A stretch of DNA of 64,000 nucleotides from Firmicutes bacterium UBA6806 (GTDB lineage Bacteria > Bacillota > Clostridia > Peptostreptococcales > Acidaminobacteraceae): contig DKFC01000012.1 in the NCBI GenBank assembly GCA_002452745.1, forward strand, positions 124,001 to 188,000. Direction: 5' to 3'. The notes under the pieces are model-generated. The model made no database searches. It was not told the DNA's origin and was given only the letters and a program-made list of their open reading frames with translations. Both the position numbers and the translations under genes were made by a program. Below, piece after piece: positions 59,724-64,000 of the stretch. Numbering within the stretch: position 1 is the stretch's first letter; each line of letters begins with the position of its first letter.

Positions 59724-61183
59724 TACTATTTGAAATACTTCGGAAAATAAACAGACATGTAAAAAGACAGAAAAAAATAAGAGCGGGGAGATATCTGTCA
59801 CCAGTGAGGCGAATAGAGCGTGTGTATCCCCTAAAAGGTGAACGCGTTTGTGCCATGACCTTTGACGATGGGCCAAGTGCCCTGCCACCCAGCCCACCTG
59901 TGGAGAAGTCCGAAGAAAAGGGGCTGACAGAGGTACTGATGGATACTCTAGACCGACATGAGGCTGTGGGAACTTTTGACTGTGTTGGGAGTACCCATGA
60001 AAATTATCCGGACAAACGTGGGAAACTGCACACCGCCAAATGGGGGGGCACGGCTCACGATCACTACCCTGATTTTGAAAGAGACCATATGGCGGGCATT
60101 ATCAACCAGCCTGAACTTGGCAGTAAAATTCTGGCAAGAGGGCATGAGATGGCAAATCACGGCGGAAGGCATGTGATCTTCGGGCCGATGAAACTGATTT
60201 ATGATTCGAGGGAAGCACTTAAAGACCTACCGGATGTGCTGTCGGACTTGACCCTGTTTCACAACTTTGCATATGATACCTTTGGCAAGTCACCAACCTT
60301 CTCTAGGCCGCCGCACTACATAGACGGCATACGTGGCAGATACAGTGCCTATGACGCTTATGCCCACATGGGGTATCAGTATATGGCAGCCAGTTTTGAT
60401 GGAGGTGGGTGGAAACCGAGCAAGGGCAATTATGAGGAGGATGTCAACCTCATGGTCACGCCAATGGAGAAGGCGCTCTCAGAAAATCCCAATAGCTTGA
60501 ACGGACAGATTATCTTCCAAAAAGATGGTTTCAACATGTCCTTGCAGACGCCTATTGCACATGCGCTTGAGAGGCAACTCGAGCTCTTGAAATCAAATGG
60601 ATACCGCGTTATCGGCGTTGATGCGCTCGTGTCGATGTCTCCTTTTGAAGACTATGGGGAAGGTCATGAGAATTTTGAAATGGCAAGAGATTTAGTCAAC
60701 GCTGGTTTCATTGTGGCTTATCAAAACAACAGTTTTCAACCTGATCGCCTGTTGACATTTGGCGAATTGGTAACCATGACCACGCCCAAGGATCTCCATG
60801 TGGCACTTTCCAAACTGGAAGGGTTTCCGCTTAGATCGGACTTCGATTACGAGGCGTGGGATTTAGAGCGCATACAAGAGGCCAAAGTTATGCTGAGACG
60901 GTCACATCCTTATTTTTGGCACTTTAAATACGCCGTCTCAAAAGGGTATTTATCCGAAATCAGAAGTGACTGGGATGTGGATGATAAAGTGAATCCCATG
61001 CTCTTGAAGGCATATCTAACAGGCGTCATAAGAGGTTATGCTCAAACGGCCTTTGAAGAGAATCAAGTCAGAGCCTGTGAACTGCTCCTTGAAAAATTAG
61101 AGGGCAGGAAAGAAGCGCAAATGACTAGAGAAGAGGTTTTGCCATTCTTGTATGAAACACTGAAAAGTGTGAATTTACTATAA
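59720..61183 (+). CDS. Polysaccharide deacetylase-family protein with SLH-like C-terminal repeats
   Basis: A 487-residue protein. NodB-type motifs: AMTFDDGPS near residue 47, the metal pair in GHEMANHGGRHV near 145-152, and SRPPHYIDG near 197. There is a long insertion between the first two motifs. The C-terminal part holds SLH-like repeats: AGFIVAYQNNSFQPDRLLTF with GELVTM after it (near 325-350), and KGYLSEIRSDWDVDDKVNPM (near 405-425). No clear signal peptide is seen (start LFEILRKINRHVKRQKK), which is odd for a protein with SLH repeats. It could N-deacetylate a wall polymer or an intracellular precursor. Confidence 0.8.
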   Translation: MILFEILRKINRHVKRQKKIRAGRYLSPVRRIERVYPLKGERVCAMTFDDGPSALPPSPPVEKSEEKGLTEVLMDTLDRHEAVGTFDCVGSTHENYPDKRGKLHTAKWGGTAHDHYPDFERDHMAGIINQPELGSKILARGHEMANHGGRHVIFGPMKLIYDSREALKDLPDVLSDLTLFHNFAYDTFGKSPTFSRPPHYIDGIRGRYSAYDAYAHMGYQYMAASFDGGGWKPSKGNYEEDVNLMVTPMEKALSENPNSLNGQIIFQKDGFNMSLQTPIAHALERQLELLKSNGYRVIGVDALVSMSPFEDYGEGHENFEMARDLVNAGFIVAYQNNSFQPDRLLTFGELVTMTTPKDLHVALSKLEGFPLRSDFDYEAWDLERIQEAKVMLRRSHPYFWHFKYAVSKGYLSEIRSDWDVDDKVNPMLLKAYLTGVIRGYAQTAFEENQVRACELLLEKLEGRKEAQMTREEVLPFLYETLKSVNLL

Positions 61184-61208
61184 ATTCTTATCTATTTTGA
61201 GGACTTTG

Positions 61209-61217
61209 TGTTATAAT
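61209..61217 (+). promoter_or_regulatory. Extended -10 promoter of the pan operon
   Basis: TGTTATAAT: TATAAT at 61212-61217 with TG one base before. No good -35, as is usual for extended -10 promoters. Confidence 0.6.
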
Positions 61218-61223
61218 AAACAG

Positions 61224-61410
61224 TGATAGTACCGTGAGGACTATACGCTTTTAAACAATGACTCAAAAATCGAATAATTGTTTATTCGAAAACTACAAAA
61301 TCTGCTCAGAGCATTTTGCCAGGGACGGAAATAGCAAAAGTTATGATAACATAGCTCTTTTTGTCTTGGACAGAAGGAGCTTTTTTAATGCCGTTAATAT
61401 GGAGGGACCT
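61224..61410 (+). promoter_or_regulatory. Structured leader with attenuator ahead of panG-panB-panC
   Basis: The predicted leader contains CGAATAA/TTATTCG (61271-61288) and ends in an intrinsic terminator 25 bases before the first start codon. A terminator between promoter and operon points to conditional readthrough. A pantothenate-linked RNA element (the pan motif) is known upstream of panB in some Firmicutes, but I could not confirm its two bulged adenines here. No T-box core sequence was seen. Confidence 0.45.
61353..61386 (+). terminator. Leader terminator (attenuator) of the pan operon
   Basis: AGCTCTTTTTGTC (61353-61365) and GACAGAAGGAGCT (61369-61381) form a 13-bp stem with loop TTG, running into TTTTTT (61381-61386). 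Confidence 0.75.
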
Positions 61411-62259
61411 ATGAAAATTGGATTTATTGGCGCCGGAAAAGTCGGTCAGACATTTGGTCGATATCTAAAGCAGTCGGGACATGAGATCACAGGCTATTAT
61501 AGCCGGACTTATGATCATGCGGTTGCAGCTTCTGAGGCGGTAAATGGAAAGGCCTTTGAAACGGTGTCAGCTCTGGTTGAAGAGACGGAAATACTCCTTA
61601 TTACGGTTACCGATCAGGCAATAGCAGAAGTAGCTGAGACATTGAAGAAAATTGATTCTACTTGGAACGTCAAAGTCATCGCACATATGAGCGGTGCAAT
61701 GCCCGCCTCTATTATGGCGCGAAGGGATTTGACCTACTATGCATCGGTACATCCGCTACAATCTTTTGCAGTTGTGGAGGATGCATTTGAGCAAATGGGG
61801 AAAACCATCTTCAGCGTAGAAGGCGATGCAGAGGCAAAAGCCCTTTTTAAGTCGCTTCTCAATCATCTGGGAAATGAGGTCATCTTACTGACAGAAGCGC
61901 AAAAGGTGGATTATCATATGGCAGCCGTCATTGCGTCCAATTACTTGGTGACGTTGATGGATTTCGGCATCTCGAGACTTGGCGAAATTGGAATTGATGA
62001 AGCAATCGGATTAAAAGCGTTATTACCACTTATTAAAGGCACTTTGACGAATCTCGAAACGCTTGGAACGGAAAAGGCGTTGACCGGACCTATTGCAAGA
62101 GGTGATTCCAGAACGGTTGAAGCGCACTTGAAAAAATTAGACGGCGAGGCGAAGACGCTGTATAGGGCACTTGGACGTGCGACGGTTAAAATCGCACAGA
62201 GAAAGGGCCTTGAGGCGGGAAAAATAAAGACGCTCGGCGATCTCTTGAAGGAGGAATAA
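61411..62259 (+). CDS. panG: DUF2520/Rossmann protein, probable PanG-type ketopantoate reductase
   Basis: A 282-residue protein with an NAD(P)-binding start KIGFIGAGKVGQTFGRYL, LLITVTDQAIAEVAETL and HPLQSFAVVED near 125, then a helical DUF2520 domain (about 150-280) with KVDYHMAAVIASNYLVTL and LTGPIARGD. DUF2520 proteins related to Francisella PanG can reduce ketopantoate in place of PanE. Position directly before panB, one base apart, fits this. ATG 61411 has GGAGGG upstream; the in-frame extension to 61258 runs through the leader terminator and is unlikely. The symbol is an inference. Confidence 0.7.
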   Translation: MKIGFIGAGKVGQTFGRYLKQSGHEITGYYSRTYDHAVAASEAVNGKAFETVSALVEETEILLITVTDQAIAEVAETLKKIDSTWNVKVIAHMSGAMPASIMARRDLTYYASVHPLQSFAVVEDAFEQMGKTIFSVEGDAEAKALFKSLLNHLGNEVILLTEAQKVDYHMAAVIASNYLVTLMDFGISRLGEIGIDEAIGLKALLPLIKGTLTNLETLGTEKALTGPIARGDSRTVEAHLKKLDGEAKTLYRALGRATVKIAQRKGLEAGKIKTLGDLLKEE

Positions 62260-62260
62260 C

Positions 62261-63085
62261 ATGGTATCGACAGCAACATTTTTGGAGATGAAAGCAAAAA
62301 AGGAAAAAATAACTGTACTGACGGCTTATGATTACGCCACGGCGACTTTACTGGATCAGGCAGGTGTAGACTGTCTTCTGGTGGGGGATTCACTTGGAAA
62401 CACCATGCTAGGCTATTCTGATACCCTATCCGTGACAATGGATGACATGGTGCATCACGGAAAAGCTGTGGTCAGAGGGGCTAAAAATGCAATGGTCGTT
62501 GTGGATATGCCCTTCTTATCCTATCACATCAGTGCTGAAGAAGCGGTTAGAAACGCAGGTAGATTGATAAAGGAAACGGGCTGTAAAGCCATAAAACTGG
62601 AAGGTGGATTTCAAGTAAAGGACAAACTGGAGGCAATTATAAAGGCTCAAATTCCAGTTATGGGGCATTTGGGACTCACACCGCAATCAGTAAATGTCCT
62701 CGGAGGCTTCAAAGTTCAGGGAAAATCTGAAAGTCAAGCTCAAAGACTCATCGAAGAGGCGAAAATGCTTGAAGAAGTTGGCTGTTTTGCAGTCGTACTG
62801 GAATGTATTCCCGCAAAGCTGGCGGAGATTATCAGTGCGCAAATCAGCATTCCCACTATTGGGATCGGTGCTGGTGCGGACTGTGATGGACAAGTTCTGG
62901 TGATTCAAGACATGCTGGGCATGTATTCGGACTTTAAACCGAAGTTTGTAAAGCAATTTGCCGTTTTAAAAGATACCATCAATGATGCGGTTAAAAATTA
63001 CTGTGATGAAGTTAAAACAGGTGCTTTTCCAAGTAAGGAGCACACATTTAAAATAGATGACAGCGTGCTTGAAAAACTGTATTAG
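62261..63085 (+). CDS. panB: 3-methyl-2-oxobutanoate hydroxymethyltransferase
   Basis: Adds a hydroxymethyl group from 5,10-methylene-THF to ketoisovalerate, giving ketopantoate, the first step of pantothenate synthesis. 274 residues, normal length. Signatures: TAYDYATATLLDQAGVDCLLVGDSLG in two parts near 22-48, metal ligand Asp in VVDMPFLSYH, KLEGG near 115, PVMGHLGLTPQSV and IPTIGIGAGADCDGQVLV near 195-212. AAGGAGG precedes the ATG. Product is the substrate of the PanG-type enzyme upstream. Confidence 0.96.
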   Translation: MVSTATFLEMKAKKEKITVLTAYDYATATLLDQAGVDCLLVGDSLGNTMLGYSDTLSVTMDDMVHHGKAVVRGAKNAMVVVDMPFLSYHISAEEAVRNAGRLIKETGCKAIKLEGGFQVKDKLEAIIKAQIPVMGHLGLTPQSVNVLGGFKVQGKSESQAQRLIEEAKMLEEVGCFAVVLECIPAKLAEIISAQISIPTIGIGAGADCDGQVLVIQDMLGMYSDFKPKFVKQFAVLKDTINDAVKNYCDEVKTGAFPSKEHTFKIDDSVLEKLY

Positions 63086-63132
63086 GATAAGGAAAAAACA
63101 CGCAAAAGCAAGCACTATAAATTTGAAGATGA

Positions 63133-63163
63133 GAGACGGGCTCAGGACAGGTGTGAGCCGTTA
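63133..63163 (+). other. Hairpin between panB and panC
   Basis: ACGGGCTCA (63136-63144) pairs with TGAGCCGT (63154-63161) with one bulged G. No T-run, so it is more likely an mRNA processing or stability element. Confidence 0.45.
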
Positions 63164-63181
63164 TCTCAGAGGGAGAACAGC

Positions 63182-64000
63182 ATGAAAATTGTTTATACGG
63201 TTCAGGCTTTAAGAGAGGAAGTCAAACGTGCAAAAAAAGAGGGAAAGAGCGTGGGACTAGTGCCCACAATGGGATTTTTACATGAGGGACATGTCTCTTT
63301 GATGAACGCGGCAAGAGAGCAGACGGATTTTGTCGTGGTCAGCATCTTTGTAAATCCCACACAGTTTGGCCCTAATGAAGACCTCGAAAGCTACCCAAGA
63401 GATTTTGAAAGGGATTCAAGACGCTGTGAAGATGCCAGTGTGGATATCATATTCCATCCAAGTGTGGAAGAGATGTATAAGGGTAGATACAGCACTTATG
63501 TAACTTGTGAGGGTGAAATTACCAAAGTGTTGTGTGGTGCGTCAAGACCGGAACACTTCAAAGGGGTTACAAGTGTCGTGGCGAAGTTGTTTAATATGGT
63601 GGCGCCGAACAAGGCATTCTTCGGACAAAAGGATGCTCAGCAAGTGGCGGTTATTGAGAAGATGGTCAGAGAACTCGATTTTGACCTTGAAATCGTCCCA
63701 TGCCCAATCGTAAGAGAAGTTGATGGGCTTGCGCTGAGCTCGAGAAACACTTATTTATCAGATACTGAGAGAAAAGAGGCTCTGGTTTTATCAAATGCCT
63801 TGAAACATGCCGAAATGAGAATCCTTGATGGAGAGAGAAATGCAGAGAGAATTATAAGCGAGATGAGGGCAATCATTGAATCTGCCCCATCTGCTGAAAT
63901 CGACTATGTGGAAATTGTCAGCGCACAGACCCTTGAAAGTGTAAAAGAGCTGTCAGGGGACACGCTGATTGCAATGGCGGTTAAAATCGGCAAGCCAAGA
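63182..64000 (+). CDS. panC: Pantoate-beta-alanine ligase, cut by window end
   Basis: Joins pantoate and beta-alanine with ATP to make pantothenate. ATG 63182 follows GAGGGAGAAC; 273 codons are visible and the frame is open at the last base, so only a few residues are missing from a family of about 280. Motifs: GLVPTMGFLHEGHVSL near 25-40, IFVNPTQFGPNEDL, the KMSKS-like segment replaced by ALSSRNTYL near 183-191, and FGQKDAQQ near 155. It is 96 bp behind panB. panD for the aspartate decarboxylase may follow outside the window. Confidence 0.95.
   Translation, partial: MKIVYTVQALREEVKRAKKEGKSVGLVPTMGFLHEGHVSLMNAAREQTDFVVVSIFVNPTQFGPNEDLESYPRDFERDSRRCEDASVDIIFHPSVEEMYKGRYSTYVTCEGEITKVLCGASRPEHFKGVTSVVAKLFNMVAPNKAFFGQKDAQQVAVIEKMVRELDFDLEIVPCPIVREVDGLALSSRNTYLSDTERKEALVLSNALKHAEMRILDGERNAERIISEMRAIIESAPSAEIDYVEIVSAQTLESVKELSGDTLIAMAVKIGKPR

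Noticed and set aside
61220..61252. Hammerhead-ribozyme-like stem CCGTGAGGAC in the pan leader
   Set aside because: The conserved CTGATGA before and GAAA after the stem are missing, so the core of a hammerhead cannot form.
61258..61410. N-terminal extension of the panG-like protein
   Set aside because: It would translate through the leader hairpin and attenuator and add residues before the canonical Rossmann start.
1..64000. CRISPR arrays, insertion sequences, prophage genes, tRNA and rRNA genes
   Set aside because: None was seen on either strand; no transposase or integrase frame and no spaced repeats of CRISPR type.

Overview
The window is a gene-dense, moderately AT-rich stretch of a Gram-positive anaerobe, most likely a member of the Clostridia. 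This rests on the acpS-nnr-alr-EndoAI/EndoA order, the DUF5693-csaB-tagA block, the DUF5702/TadE-like proteins, a trimeric NAD-linked [FeFe]-hydrogenase, and strong GGAGG ribosome sites with sigma-A type promoters. A Fusibacter-like organism is a guess from the overall gene mix; no rRNA or marker comparison was possible. No tRNA, rRNA, CRISPR array, insertion sequence or prophage was seen.

Layout. 1-10.4 kb: fatty-acid/cofactor housekeeping (acpS, nnr), alanine racemase, an EndoAI/EndoA (MazF) toxin pair, an exported protein, a wall-polymer block (DUF5693, csaB, tagA-like) and an S1-domain protein. 10.5-18.2 kb: a Lon-like protease, 5-formyl-THF cyclo-ligase on the minus strand, then ftsE-ftsX-EnvC-like M23 peptidase-S41 peptidase (cell division and wall hydrolysis). 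18.2-26 kb: uvrB-uvrA with a consensus promoter and a LexA/DinR box, a membrane protein, and uvrC. 26-31.7 kb: an unusual three-part regulator followed by abgA, abgT and a second M20 amidohydrolase, apparently for uptake and cleavage of p-aminobenzoyl-glutamate-like compounds.

32-36.7 kb: hydC-hydD-like-hydB-hydA, the subunits of an NAD-linked, probably electron-bifurcating [FeFe]-hydrogenase. 36.8-44.3 kb: a polyol/sugar operon (SDR dehydrogenase, binding lipoprotein, ABC ATPase, permease, FGGY kinase) with a ROK repressor gene behind it. 44.5-49.3 kb: a thymidylate kinase and then a seven-gene cluster (DRTGG protein, HATPase protein, sensory-type [FeFe]-hydrogenase, second DRTGG protein, PHP protein, second HATPase protein, 55-residue membrane protein). 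49.5-57.5 kb: typA/bipA, three TadE-like proteins, a small protein kinase, a GH18 glycosidase and a 52-residue zinc-ribbon protein. 57.5-64 kb: an ATP-grasp/PHP/polysaccharide deacetylase operon and the pantothenate genes panG-like, panB and panC (cut by the window end).

The most interesting signal is that the hydrogenase operon and the sensory-hydrogenase cluster, 8 kb apart, carry the same 18-bp Rex-type operator (TTGTTAA-N4-TTAACC in one orientation), each 11-12 bp behind its -10 box. This ties the catalytic enzyme and the putative H2/redox signalling cluster to one NADH-sensing switch. The sensory enzyme keeps all four H-cluster cysteine positions but has tyrosine in place of the proton-transfer cysteine, and the catalytic HydA reads TSCSPGW where TSCCPGW is usual. 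All statements are from reading the sequence and recalled family knowledge; no database search was run.
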